From the NCBI GenBank assembly GCA_012064385.1, contig QRDG01000525.1:394222-458221 (forward strand): a stretch of 64,000 nt of DNA. Direction: 5' to 3'. Each line of letters begins with the position of its first letter. Within the stretch, counting starts at the first letter, position 1. A program made the translations under genes and the position numbers. Below the pieces are notes generated by a model. It made no database searches and was not told the origin of the DNA. It was given only the letters and a program-made list of their open reading frames with translations. Shown here in pieces: positions 11,217 through 23,600 of the stretch. The stretch comes from Puccinellia tenuiflora (Eukaryota; Streptophyta; Magnoliopsida; Poales; Poaceae).

Positions 11217-11844
11217 CTACTCCAAGTTCGTGTGGCGGGCTCTCATCTGGGCCGGGCTTTGGCCAGAACGCGCGCGAGCTCCAGCACCACCATCTCGAAC
11301 AGCACAAACATGGCCCCCTCGTACAAGCTCCCATCGGCAGCTTCGCCTGCGAGCTCCTATGTGCCGCCGCCGGGCCATCATCATCCTCGTCGTCAGCCAT
11401 GGTCTGCGCGGGTACGTGGGCCACCACGTCGGCCTGGCGCCCCGGGAACTCTCCCTCCGGCCGGGCCGTGAGCAGCACGACGCGCGCGCCGGCGCCGCGC
11501 ACCACGCCGCAGATGGCGTCGACGGTGGAGAACGCGCCGGGCCCTGCGGAGGCGAGGAGGAGGTCTCCGGGCGAGGCGGGCGGCGCCGTGACGTCGCCGA
11601 CGCAGTGCGCGGCGAGGCCTAGGTGCGCGAGGCGCATGCAGAGGGCGCGCATCATGAGGCCCTCGCGCCCGACGCCGTGCACGAACACGCGGCCGCCCCG
11701 GGAGGCCGCGGCGGTGAGCTCCGTGACGAGAACGGAGCGAGCCGGAGGGTGGGCCGAGGGCGTGGAGAAGACGGATGCGATCTGGGCGCAGATGGCGGAG
11801 GCGTCGTTCGCCGGCGCCGAGGACGGGGCGTCGCCGCCGCTCAT
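11217..11844 (-). pseudogene. SIS-domain sugar-phosphate isomerase-like gene with two frameshifts
   Basis: The protein resembles plant single-domain SIS proteins related to 3-hexulose-6-phosphate isomerase. The first about 165 residues are intact: start MSGGDAPSS, the SIS core GGRVFVHGVGREGLMMRA, LLLASAGPGAFSTVDA, ARVVLLTARPEG, then VAHVPAQTMADDE. After LPMG one base is missing, so the expected SLYEGAMFVLFEMVVLELAR continues in another frame. A second single-base loss follows ARP, before MRARHTNLE and a stop at 11217-11219. Read straight on, the first frame runs to 11110 with an unrelated tail. Both breaks are in the last third and remove the C-terminal helices of the fold, so this copy is probably inactive unless these are sequencing errors. 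It lies in a GC-rich island with no introns seen. Confidence 0.75.
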
Positions 11845-12233
11845 CGTACTCCGAGTTTATCTTATCCGAAAGCTCCCGTCCAGTGGAGCAGTGGACCGAC
11901 TGCTTTCGCTTTGGTCAATAAGCTCGATGTTTTTGTTAGCAGCATTCTCTGTCAGGTTTCTCGGGCCATGGGATATATCGGCTCGACGGCTTCCATTCTA
12001 GAGGTCCAAGTGATTTTTGTTTTTCGAATTAAGGGGCTTAGGTCCCTCTATCTTTTATAAACAAAATTCCACGAAAATTTATTATTTTTTCTTATCTCAA
12101 CATACAAAGCTATCTATATCATGTCTTTTCTTAACCAATCAGCTGTCCATGCCATTTCCAATAATATTTATTAATCTCTACATATAAATTTCACAACATT
12201 CATCATTTAATTATTCATGCAATTTTTTTTAAA
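11845..12233. other. Intergenic, AT-rich toward the MITE
   Basis: This is upstream DNA of the SIS pseudogene followed by AT-rich sequence. No motif beyond possible promoter sequence was recognised. Confidence 0.3.
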
Positions 12234-12652
12234 AGTAAAACGCAGGTTTAGTATACCAACTTATCACGAATGTGCAATTTGGTCACCAAATTGCGAAACG
12301 CGAAAAACGAGTCACCAAGTTATCACGCGCGAGCATTTTGATCACACCGTGACGGCGACTATGAGTTTGCATACGTGGCTATTTTGCAAATTGCCCCTTA
12401 TATTTTTATTTATTTCAATTGCTAGGTCCTTTTGAACTGTTTTTTTTTTTGCCTTTTTAGGATGGATTTGTAAAAAAGCAAAACTTTAGGGGGGTTTATA
12501 GAAAATAGTCTGCCACGTACGTGAACTAACCGTCGCCGTTACGGAGTGACCAAAACGCTCGCTAAAACTTGGTGACCCGTTTTCGTGTTTCGCCACTTGG
12601 TGACCAGAACGCACATTCGCGACAAGTTGGTGTATTAAACCTGCATTTTACT
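12234..12652. mobile_element. Foldback MITE with long terminal inverted repeats (419 bp)
   Basis: The left end begins agtaaaacgcaggtttagta and the right end, read in reverse, begins agtaaaatgcaggtttaata. Inner blocks also pair: accaacttatcacgaatgtgc with gcacattcgcgacaagttggt, and tcaccaagttat with acttggtgac. The arms are about 125 bp each around a roughly 170-bp centre. It has no coding capacity. The family and target duplication were not resolved. Confidence 0.75.
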
Positions 12653-13280
12653 CTAATTCTTAATACACACATGTTTCGTGTCAATTAAAAGTATCTTGAC
12701 TATGGAAATTGAATTTTTTATATTCTTTTATACAACTTAATGTATCATATACTTTTCATACCTTTTATTTACATTGTATAGTTATTAAAAGGATTCCCAC
12801 TACAACATGCATGTTATACTTCTAGTTTCATTGAAAAATGAAACCAAAAGTTTTGTTTTACGTCTCACATCAAAATCATGCCGAGCAGCATACCCCCTAC
12901 CCACCTACTAGCAACAAAAAGACAACTGAAAAACAGACATCAGAGCTAAACTTCCAGACGATGTCCATGACTTACAACCCGTCTCTACAAATTTTACAGA
13001 AAGCTTTTACAAAACATCCAGAACCAACAACAAAAAAACAGCCCCAGTTTTTGTACTCCCGTCTCCGACAGAAAACAGACGCCTTGTTTCTCCCAGGAAA
13101 GAACTTAGCCAACACCAATCCTCCTCGTTAGAGGTCCCCAACCAGCGCGTTTGCTGAAAATATCAGTTGCCATCCCGGCTGATGTCGAGGAGCGCTGCGA
13201 AGTTCTTGTCGCGCGCTTGTTCTCTACATAATGGACCAATATTTCATCAAATTAGCTACATTATACATTATTGTAATTTT
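12653..13280. other. Intergenic, A-rich, no gene recognised
   Basis: An open + frame at 12838-13131 has lysine/threonine-rich low-complexity content and no recognisable domain. Confidence 0.35.
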
Positions 13281-14488
13281 CGAAATAGGCTTTCGCCCCG
13301 CTTTATAGATAAAGCAACAACCAGATACAACCGACGATAGGCGCTGGGGCGACAACAGCACAAAACCACGCCCAAAAGAAGAGAAGGAAAAAATACAAAA
13401 GAAATAAATGCCAACCCCGGCGGATCGACAAAAGCGAACAAGCTCCAGGACCGCTGCGCCCATCAGACGCCGCCCTCCAAGCTCCTAGTGCCCCGAAGCG
13501 CCGGCACCAAAACAACACCTTCAGGAAGGAATGCGACGATGATGACGCTGCTGCCTAGGGTTTCCCCCGGTACACCATAGGGAGGGGGGACACCCGACAC
13601 CCTTCAGGAAGGACTGGCGTCACCCATAGGAGCCACCGCGTCGGTGTCGGACAAGCCGACTGGGATTTCTCCCGGCCCCAGCCTCCCCAAATGCTCCGGA
13701 GCACTCCACCATACCGCCCACCACCCAGCGCCACCACGATCCTGAAGCCGCTTACGCTGTCTCTCCACGGCCCGGAGAAGAGAGGCCTGCACATCGAAGA
13801 AGGAGAGTCGGGACTAGGGGCCGCAGCACCGCCGACACGCGGGAGGGACCGTCCTCCACCATCAAAGACGGTAACCGACAGGATGCAATAGCAGGAGCAG
13901 ACCATGCCCGTGGGCCCACAGGCCCGGCCGGGTCTCGAGAGGCCCGTAAAGCTCCCACGGTCGTGCTGCAGAAGGCATGCCGTTGGCTCCGCAGCCCTCC
14001 ATCCGAGCTGCCCTCCGTCTTCAGCGTGTAGAAGACCGCGCCATCGAAGATTCGGGCTAGCCCGCCTAGAACCCAGATGGGGCCCGAGGGCCCAGATCTG
14101 GGCTGGGGGCGGCGAGCTAGACCAGCACCACGACGACCATGGTCCTGCCGCCAAGGAGAGGCGCCGCCGTGCTCCGACCGACCGGGCCTGCCTAGAGCAG
14201 AGTGCCCAAACAACACCCGAACCGCTGCAAGCCGAGCGCCACCGCCGTCGTGAGCCTCCCGAGATGGCACCACCGCACGCGGGTGAAGAAGGTCCTGCCG
14301 CCCGCGGACCACCATGCAGGCAAAGCCCGGCGGCGCCCGCCGGCGACGGCAGGGGAGAGAGGACGGGGGACGGGACGGGGGACGGGACGGGGGACGGGTG
14401 CTGGAGGAGGCACCCCGGTCGCCCCGCTCGGGAGGGCGACGCGGGGGCGTGGGGGAGAGTGGGGGAGGGAGGAGAGCGGGAGGGGCGG
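13281..14488 (-). mobile_element. Possible non-LTR retroelement or captured GC-rich segment
   Basis: On the - strand the segment ends with ataaagcggggcgaaagcc followed by tatttcgaaaatt. I associate this ending with 3' ends of grass non-LTR or non-autonomous elements. The body is GC-rich, has several overlapping frames on both strands and no recognisable reverse transcriptase. A short ggacggggacggg run lies near 14360-14400. The right limit is set only by the LTR that starts at 14489. Confidence 0.3.
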
Positions 14489-14941
14489 TGACGTGGGTAC
14501 ACCTTTCGGGTGTGCCACCGTGGACTACCCTGGTGCGGAAGAGAGTAAAAGGCACATCTGTCATCAGGCCCAGGAAGGAGGCCCCGAAGGAAAGGCTAGA
14601 AATATTAGGTCGGAAGTCCCAGATGTAAACCTAGTCGGTATAGGACCCGAGACCCAGTCCCAGTATTTAAGGACTGGGAGGGCCGCCGACCTAGGGTACG
14701 CTCATACTCGCCACTAGAAACCCTAGCGAGATCGCATCTCACGATCTCGCCATTGTAATCGATCTGTAAGCTAAATCATTAATTCCAGACAAGCAGGACG
14801 TAGGGCTTTTACCTTCGGGGGCCTGAACCTGGGTAAATCCCACTTGTCAGCCGACGAATCCACCAGTACCACCATATTCTTCTCTCGTTCTCTCAACCCA
14901 AGGATGTCATCCGAGGGATTTGGCGTGGTAACCCCACGTCA
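14489..14941 (+). repeat. 5' LTR of the gypsy element
   Basis: It starts tgacgtggg and ends cccacgtca, giving the TG…CA ends and a short terminal inverted repeat. It is 453 bp, directly followed by the PBS. It includes a region reading tatttaaggac near 14664 that may be its promoter. No partner LTR was found downstream. Confidence 0.75.
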
Positions 14942-14943
14942 AT

Positions 14944-14961
14944 TGGCGCCGTCTGTGGGAA
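14944..14961 (+). other. Primer-binding site of the gypsy element
   Basis: TGGCGCCGTCTGTGGGAA begins three bases after the LTR end. It has the TGGCGCCG start common to grass gypsy PBSs. The matching tRNA was not checked. Confidence 0.8.
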
Positions 14962-14967
14962 GGACTG

Positions 14968-17900
14968 GTGCTGGATCTACGGGTTCGGCGGCTTCATCAG
15001 CGACCATCGGCGACTCGTCGGATTTGCAACAGCCGATCTACTTCGGCTCATTGGGTTTTCACCCGCACTCGTCGGTCGTTGCAATCGGCTTTCGAGGACC
15101 TGCAAGCTGGTGTGGAGGCGAGCTTTGGCAAGCTGAGTTTCTACGTCAACAAGTGGGGCACGCTCCGTCTCACGGACACACCCCCTTCTGCATCGGAGGA
15201 ACCCGCCGCTTCATCGACTTCATCGGCGGAAGTCGCAACTTCATCGACTACATCGGTGGGCATCCTGCCAGCCCACACGGATTTGGCGGAAGGAACACTC
15301 GATGAACCTGTGTCGCCCTTGACCGCAGCATCGCGATCTACATCGCCAACCGTCGACTTCACGCGCACGACCGAGATGTCGGTCGTGCCATACATCTCAT
15401 CTACTCCGTCAAGCCCTGCGTACTCCACCAGCGGAGCCTCGGCATCCTTTGAGTCCGCCATTGGTGACGACTCCGACGATCAGACGCCGTATCCCTTACC
15501 GATCGAGGTATACATGACCCGCAGGGGGAGGAGCATCAGGACCCGGGGAAACGGCCGCGGCAGGAGCCGCAGCTGCCACCGCCGCCGCCGCAAGGACGGC
15601 AGCCGCAAACACGGAGGCCGAAGTAAATGCTCCGCCTAACAGGGGTGAACAGCCGAACTACCCATACGTTGTCACCCTGCAGAACGGGCGGACGCAGCTT
15701 CACATCAACCAGGCTATGGGCGAAAAAGCAATCAAGGCTGTAGCAGATGGCCAACCGGCAGCCGACGCGACACCAGAGGACCTGGCATGCTACCAGTACC
15801 TGCTGTGGCAAGAAAGCCTCAAGCTGGAAGCCATGAGGGCGGAGCTGGCAGAGCGCAGAAGGCAGGCCAGCATATCGAGTGCACGGCGGGCAGGTCTGTC
15901 CGTCCAATCTTCAGGGCGATCCCGTGACCCCCAAGCACAGCCTTGGTACTTGCGGATACCAGAGGCAGATCGGAACAACATCACCCGTAATCTAGAGGCG
16001 TCCTTCATGTCTGTGGACGAGCAGGGAATCCCTATCCCCAAGACTGCTTCTGGTGTCCTAATGTCAGTAGCCACATACCTGCAGGCTACACAGCCGCCAG
16101 AGAGCGATCCGCGGGCAGCCCTGTATCGCCAGCAAATCAAGTTCCTCAGTACAATGGGGACGACATTGCTACCTGAGGAGCCACAACCAGCTGCAATCAT
16201 AGCAGCTGGCAACAACACGGTTAATCGCCGCCAGTCGAGTCCGCAGCGGGAGACAAGAACCCGAGAATCGGGCGACCGTACCCGAGATCATAGTTGTCAG
16301 AATCATGATTCTACCATGCGATTCTATGACTTTACAATCCAAATTGAAGCCGAACGATTCTACGATTCTATTAAGTAGAATCTTAGATTTTACGATTCTG
16401 AAAGCTATGATCCTACTGTTGCGATTCTACCATAGAGGTTCCGATCCGACTCAGAATCATGATTCTGACAACTTTGCCCGAGATCGAGAAAACACCGCGT
16501 CACACGCAGCAAACAATGAGCGAGCAGCTCCAGAAAGAAGACAATCGCGTCACCCGCGACCAGCGAAACCGCGGTAATCGCGGGCACGATGGATGCTACC
16601 AACTCACCGAGGGCGAAGATGCGCGCAATTCCATCACGTATAACAAGGTCACCAGGAACCGCTCCAGGCGAGCAGTTCAAGAGGAAGAAAGCGACAGCTC
16701 GTCGTCCGATGACGACTTCGAACCCTACGGCGCACTATGCTTCAGTCGACGCATTCGGGAGACCAGATGCGAAAGTATTCTAGGTTAACCTCGGAAACCC
16801 CCAATTATGATGGCTTGCAAGAACCGTCCGCCTGGCTGCAGGACTACCTGACGGTGGTAACCTGCCAAAGAGGATCGACGTCTACTGCCATGCAGTACAT
16901 ACAACTCATGCTCTCGGGATCTGCTCGAGCCTGGCTCAAGGGCCTACCGAGAGGCGCATACACCAGCTGGGAAGACCTTCAAAGAGGACTTCGTACGCAA
17001 CTTCATCGGCACGTACAAGAGACCGCCTCATTCGAGGAACTGCGAGCCTGCAAGCAGCGTGAAGATGAGACGTTGCGCGAGTACATCCAGCGTTGGACTC
17101 TCCTCCGCAACGCGACGGAGAAGATATCGGAAGACAACGCCATATACGCGTTCACCCGAGGAGTCTATCGGGTCGAGCTCCGGGAGACTTTTGGTCGAGT
17201 GAAGCCCAAAACCATCGCCCACCTCATGCAGATAGCCAATGAGTGGGCGGATGGCGAAGATTCAACGAGCGCGCCGGCACACCTGGTGTCAACGGCGATC
17301 AAGGTTCTTGGAGTCGCCGTAACAGCGACCGCCGTCGCAAGAGGAAGTCGCGCGTCTACGAGGACACGGAGGGCATGGAACTCGTGGCGGCAGGCTTTAC
17401 TGATAGCCGTGAAAAGAAACCGTGACGACAGTCGCTATGAGCGCGATAGTCGAACAACCGGTTACAAAAGCAGCAAGGAAGTCAAGCGCGAATGGCGGCC
17501 GCGAGAGTCGCGAGGTGGTCGAGCTCCACGGCCTCCTCCAACGCTCCATGACGCGTGCCGATTCCACATGTTCAGGGATGAGAATGGTGTTCTCACGTCC
17601 AAGCACCTCCTCAAGGACTGCGAAAAGTTTCAAGACCTCCATGCGCAGTACGCACGGCTCCTTTTGCAGCAACAACAGCAAGCGCAGGTGGCACCGGGGG
17701 CATTGGCTTTGGGAGCGCCGCACGCTCCACCATTGCCTCCGGGACATATGGCGGGAGCTATCCAGCTCCAACCACGCGTCGAGGAACCTCAGGCAGGTGA
17801 AGATGCTTACCCAAAGCCCGTGGGTCGCATGTTCATGATCCAGAAAGGACGTCCCTCAAATCGGGACCAAAAGCTCATAACAAGGCAGGTCCACCTTGCC

Positions 17901-18017
17901 GTCAAATCACCACCCGCGGTACCAGAGTACCTCAACTGGTCACATGCCAGCATAACATTCACCAGGGACGATCATCCACCTCAAGTCCCGCGGCCCTCGT
18001 TTTGGATGCGCAGATAG
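14968..18017 (+). pseudogene. gag: gypsy gag region (broken)
   Basis: Three consecutive frames make up the region. Frame 14968-15639 is an S/T-rich N-terminal part with an arginine-rich end. Frame 15716-16378 includes the ACYQYLLWQESLKLEAMRAE segment and is interrupted by a MITE at 16290-16476. Frame 16737-18017 holds the retrotransposon gag domain (SAWLQDYLTVV, ARAWLKGLPRGAYTSWEDL, REYIQRW) and then a CRFH…HLLKDC zinc-knuckle-like stretch. The product would form the virus-like particle. Frameshifts and the insertion make a full-length product impossible from this copy. Confidence 0.8.
16290..16476. mobile_element. 187-bp Mutator-type MITE inserted in gag
   Basis: The terminal inverted repeats are gttgtcagaatcatgattct at the left and the reverse of agaatcatgattctgacaac at the right. 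It is flanked by a perfect 9-bp direct repeat cccgagatc at 16281-16289 and 16477-16485. A 9-bp duplication is the hallmark of Mutator-like elements. The inner sequence is AT-rich with repeated gattcta words. Confidence 0.9.
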
Positions 18018-20530
18018 GAGGCTTCGCTATGAGCCGCGTGTTCATGGATGGTGGCAGCGGAATCAATATCATGTTCGCTGACACGCTGCGCGGAATGAAC
18101 ATACTGACGACAAGCCTGGCGCCCTCCGTCAACACCTTCCACGGCATAGTACCAGGGAGACCAGTCTATCCCTTGGGAACGATCTCACTCGACGTAATCT
18201 TTGGTGAGCCAGCTAACTTCCGGAAGGAGAGGATAGAGTTCGAGGTGGTCGACTGGAAATCGCAGTACCATGTCATCCTGGGACGACCAGCGTTCGCACG
18301 GTTCATGGCGGTGCCGCACTATGCATATCTGAAGCTGAAGATGCCGGGACCCTACGGGACAATCACCGTCAGCGGAAACTTCGAACGATCCGACGAGTGC
18401 GATCGCAAGTTCAACACGATCTCTGAGTCGTTCGGGGCGCAGGAGCAACTCCAGGAGTTGGCTCTCACCAACGACCGCACCCTCTTTCCAGAGGGCAAAC
18501 AATCAGCGTCAGGCTCTGCCTTCAACGCGACAAACGACACAAGGGAGCACCAGGTGCACCCGACGGACCCCAAGGACGGTCCTCGTATCGACGAGCTTGC
18601 CTTCCGCATAGGAAGGCGCGCTCGTCGAATTCCTACGTGAGAACTGGGAGATTTTCGCCTGGTGTCCAGCCGACATGCCAGGCATACCCAGGGAATTCGC
18701 CGAGCACGCCCTCCAGATCCTACCCAATGCGAGGCCCGTCAAGCAAACGATGCGCCGCTTTGCGGAGCCGAAGCGCCTCGCCATTGGGCAAGAAATCGAT
18801 AGGCTCCTGGCAGCCAACTTCATCCGGGAGATCAAGAAGTCTGACTGGGTCGCAAACCCAGTCCTGGTACCAAAGAAGAACACAGACATACTACGCATGT
18901 GTGTCGACTTCACTTCATTAAACAAGTGTTGTCCAAAAGATCATTTTCCACTGCCTCGAATCGACCAAATTGTCGACTCGACTGCAGGCTGCGCGCCTCT
19001 GCTTCCTGGATGCCTATTCAGGCTACAACCAGATCAGGATGAAGAAGGAAGACGAAGAGAAGACAGCATTCATCACACCCTTTGGTGTCTACTGTTACAC
19101 AACGATGCCCTTCGGGCTGAAGAACGCGGGTGCCACATACCAGCGTATGATGCAGAACTGCCTCAAGAAGCAAATCGGACGCAATGTCCAGGTGTACGTT
19201 GACGACATCGTCATCAAAACCAAGGAGGAAGTAACACTCCTTGACGACCTACGCGAAACATTCGCCGCACTGAAGAAGTACAACATCAAGCTGAACCCTA
19301 CTAAGTGCGTGTTCGGTGTGCCAGCCGGGCAACTACTCGGCTACCTCGTATCTGCGCGAGGCATTGAAGCAAACCCGGAGAAAATACAGGCGCTCCTGAA
19401 GATGCCGACACCGTCGAAGCTCAGGGATGTGCAGCAGCTCTCTGGAAGGATAGCGGCACTCAGCCGATTCATCAGCAGGCTTGGGGAGAAGGCGCTCCCG
19501 TTCTACCAACTGATGAAGAAGACAGACCGCTTCGAGTGGACCGAGGAAGCCCAAGCTGCATTCGTCGACCTCAAGCGCACCCTGTCGACGCCACCAGTCC
19601 TGGTGGCACCACACGAAAAGGAGCCGCTGTATCTCTATATAGCGGCCACAAACAGGGTAGTCAGTACGGTGCTGGTAGTCGAGCGGGCTGAAGAAGGGAA
19701 AGCTCATGGGGTGCAGAGACCAATATATTACCTCAGCGAGGTGCTGTCTCAGTCGAAGCAGAGATACCCGCACTACCAGAAGCTAGCGTATGGGGTATTC
19801 ATGACCTCGCGTAAGGTGGCACACTACTTCCAAGAGCACCCCATCACGGTGGTGAGCGCGGCTCCCCTAAGTGATATACTCAACAACTCCAAAGCGACAG
19901 GCAGAGTCGCCAAATGGAGCATCGAATTAGGTCCTCTAGACCTAACATACAAACACCCAACAGCAATCAAGGCTCAGGTTCTCCCCGACTTCACTACAGA
20001 GTGGATGGAGATGCAGCTGCCATCGGTACCTGATACGTCCAACTCATGGACCATGTACTTCGATGGGTCAAAGAGGAACGAAGGCGCAGGAGCAGGTGTT
20101 GTCCTAATATCACCCAAAGGCGACAAGCTGCGTTATGTGCTGCAGATGGACTTCGAGAAGCCATCCAACAACGAAGCAGAGTATGAAGCCCTGATCCATG
20201 GGATGAAGATGGCCAAGGAGTGTGGTGCTGATCGCCTGATGATATACGGAGACTCGAACTTGGTCGTTCAACAGACCATGAAGGAGTGCGATGCAACAAC
20301 AGAGAACATGATGCATACAGGAACCTGTATAACATCATGGAAGGGAGCTTCGACGGCTGCGAGCTACGCCATGTTGGGCGAGCAAGCAATGAGGAGGACA
20401 CCCTGGCCAACATCGGGTCCTTGAAACTCAAGTTGCCCCCGGCGTTTCCTGGAGAAGATAAACAAAAGATCTATCAAGGTAAAGCAGCCCGCGCTCCGTC
20501 TACATCGACAACCGGGACCGCAGCCTAAGC
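18002..20530 (+). pseudogene. pol: gypsy pol: protease, reverse transcriptase, RNase H (broken, integrase missing)
   Basis: Protease: VFMDGGSGINIMF with the D-G-S active-site turn, in frame 18002-18640. Reverse transcriptase: starts in frame 18675-19202 (LRMCVDFTSLNKCCPKDHFPLP) and continues in frame 18970-20424 (CFLDAYSGYNQIRM, TMPFGLKNAGATYQRMM, the YVDD catalytic motif at 19195-19206, GYLVSARGIE). RNase H: MYFDGSKRNEGAGAGVVL, NNEAEYEAL and YGDSNLVVQQ. After a further frameshift the linker segment VFLVEPIWTKPF appears near 20565-20600, then the sequence changes identity. Frame changes near 18650, 18980 and 20330 make the copy non-functional. Confidence 0.88.
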
Positions 20531-20657
20531 GACGACGCAACTCCAGCAGCAGAACATTCAGTCGAAGTTTTCCTCGTCGAGCCTATCTGGACAAAGCCAT
20601 TCCTGGCGTATATGCTCCGGCAGGAGCTTCCAGAGGGCACAGTTGAAGCACGGCATA

Positions 20658-23600
20658 TGTAATACCCCATAGTTCAAAGACCCGAAGGGTAGATTTAGAA
20701 TTTGTGCATTCGCATAGCATGCATTTGAAAATGCGGGAAATTTTCGCGCTTTTAAAATAAAGGAGACAAAGTGATCGATTGTTTCGCTCGACTCGATGAG
20801 TTAGGGTTTAGATCATCCTGTCAAGTGCAATAAACTTCGAGATGAGCTTTATACCAAATTAAATTGAAATCACAAGAACAAGAAAAGAGTTATCACTCGA
20901 CAGACTAATTAGTCAAATTAGTCGATTGTCGAGGTGCGAGATTTTTGAACATGACCTTTCCTAATTCTCAACACTTCTTATCACAATTCTATAAAGACAA
21001 TATATCCATCCCAATTGAATACAAAACACAAATATCAAGTTATCATTCTATATACATGATCATAAACAAATTTCTCATCTCACACATATATTATCTCATC
21101 AAACATCATCATTCTTTCATGATCTTACAAGTATCTTTACACTACAATATCATTAACTCATACACACATCATCTCAAGTCCATCTCACAAATCTCATTAC
21201 ATAAACATTTAGAATCATAATGTCCAAAGTCCATTGAATACAAAAATGATCTTATACAAATCTTACAAACTCCCCAAACTGAAAGAATAAGTAATATTAC
21301 ATCAATGTAGAATAAGTACATCTCAATTACCACTTCAAATATAAATGTCCAATTGGATACAACAAATCAAATGGGATCATAGGAAAACTATACAAATTTA
21401 AATGGAAAGAATAATTATTACTACATTTATAGAAATGTGCATATCTCATCCAAAAGAAAAGAAGAAATACAAAGAAGAAAGGGAAAGCCTAAACCAAATC
21501 TTCAACTTGACCTTTCAACCTATCTGGGTCTTCTTATCTCCCAAATCTTTTCAAATCCATTCCTGCAAGGCAAAACAAGCAAGCAAGAAAGAAAACCCAA
21601 AGTTGTTCTTAACAACTTCTCTAGTTAAACTTGGGTGAAATTGAAAGGCTTTGTGTTATATAGAAGTAATTTGGTGACAAGATTAGCTACCTGTTAACAG
21701 ATCTCTTTTGTATCCATAAAGCAATTGAATTTCAAATAAAAATAAGCAAGGACAAAAGGAAAGTTTATTTTGGGTAAAATGTTTGCCTTCACCACAAGGG
21801 TGAGGCAATTAAATATTGGAACTTAACTAATGGATATTAGGAACTTGCCCTAATATCCAATTTTGACTAGAGGGATCAATATTAAATCAAAGGCAACAAT
21901 GGATCATTTGGATCATTTGTGACATCATGGATCAACTAGGCATCAAGAAGGCAGCAAGGGACATGATCCATTTGAGCAAGATACAAAGGCAACATGGGAC
22001 AAGAGGCAACTTTGATCCATTTATCTTAGGCAACAAAGGCAGCTAGTCAATCCCTCTAATCTAGTCAAGTTCCTAATAAAAGAGAAAGCCCACATCCTAA
22101 TATTTCTCCAATGGTATAATCACCAAGGAAGAAAGGAGTCAAATTATATCTCACATCTTAAAATTCACAAAGCCCACTTGATAATCACCACCCATTTAAT
22201 TCAAAGCCCACTTGACCCATTCTTATGCAAGGCCCATATAAGAGATTTAGCCCACAAGCCCATCTAGTGACAAAAGCCACTTGGCATGCCCAAAAATAAA
22301 TCCTACAAGAGGATAATACCAAGCATGAGAGGGATAAGCTTGCCACATAGGAGATAAGAACAATGACTAGGCATCCCTATCCACAAACAAAATATCTAAG
22401 TTAACTTGCACCTTAAGAAAAGCCATGTTATGGATATGCTTGACACATAGGATAGCTATCCATAAGGAAAATATCTATTCTTACTTGAACTCCAAGTAAT
22501 TCTCATGCTAGGCCTATATAAGAACATGCTTGCCACACATAAAATTCGAATTTGCTCTCTATGGTATTTCCCACAATTAAAAGAAACAACCAGCCGCACC
22601 ACACTCTTCTCACATCAACACAAATATATCAACAACAAACCATACTCTTCCATATCAGCCATAGCATCTCAAGAACACCAAGAACACCACCAAACCATGC
22701 CCAATCTTTAGAACAACTAGGAAATAGGTCAAGCAGCGAGGAGGAGCAGGCTAGCCACAAGACGCAGGTTATCATCATTTTCCAGAAGACCAAGCTTCTC
22801 TTCAACAGCAGGTTACTAGGATCAAGAGCATTTAGATGAGAGGGAAAGAGAGGAGAGGGGCAGATCTGTTCTTATCAAAATACATGCCTCAGCCTTTGCA
22901 TCACAGGCCAGGGCTAAGAAATCAAGTGCACAATCTGTTCTTATTAGTTAATCCGCCAAATCTATCCAGAAATACATTTTTGGTTCACTTCAACATAATT
23001 AAAACACTAAGAAATCTACAGACCTATCATATGATCTTGGACAACTACTTGGTGCTGTCCAGAAACCATTGGATCTCCCAAATATTCAAGCACAATATAT
23101 CCATATAATTTCTTGATCAGCTACAGCTTGAGAACAAGCAAGAAAATAATCTAAAGCATCTAAAACAGCAAGAACCCGGATATTTATATGAATACCTTCA
23201 CACTTCGGCACCACACACCATCAGATCATGTATGCACATGATTTGAGCTAGTAAACAACGTTGTAGCAACACAAATATAAGCAGATCATATTTGTTAATT
23301 GTCAAACTAAACATTTCTTCAGATAACATAAGTGACGGTGAGAAGCACCGCAAGCACATCACACATGCCAGGGATGATCAAATCATCCAAATTGAGGAGT
23401 TATCAGCAGCACAGCATCACCACAATCATTAGCTAGTCCTAAGTATCAGACCAAATAGATCATCGGCTCACTAGCCGGTCACAAAAGGAGTACCTCATGA
23501 AGTTGGAGCCAGGCAGACCCGGGAGGAGCAGTGGAGGACGTAGGTGAGTGTGTCGATGCCGGAGATGCGCCAGTGCACCATCCCGCCGGCATCAGAGAAG

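Larger units (their letters stand above)
14489..20657 (+). mobile_element. Ty3/gypsy LTR retrotransposon, 3'-truncated
   Basis: The order is 5' LTR, PBS, gag, aspartic protease, reverse transcriptase, RNase H, which is the gypsy order. The sequence stops soon after RNase H, at the linker that normally precedes integrase. No integrase, polypurine tract or 3' LTR is found in the window. Several frameshifts separate the coding blocks. A MITE is inserted in gag. The break at about 20657 abuts a TGTAATACCCC start typical of another LTR, which suggests nested insertion followed by loss. Confidence 0.85.

Noticed and set aside
13555..14564. Long overlapping ORFs on both strands (up to 315 codons)
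   Set aside because: GC-rich, low-complexity, mutually overlapping frames without recognisable motifs. They are better explained by repeat-derived DNA.
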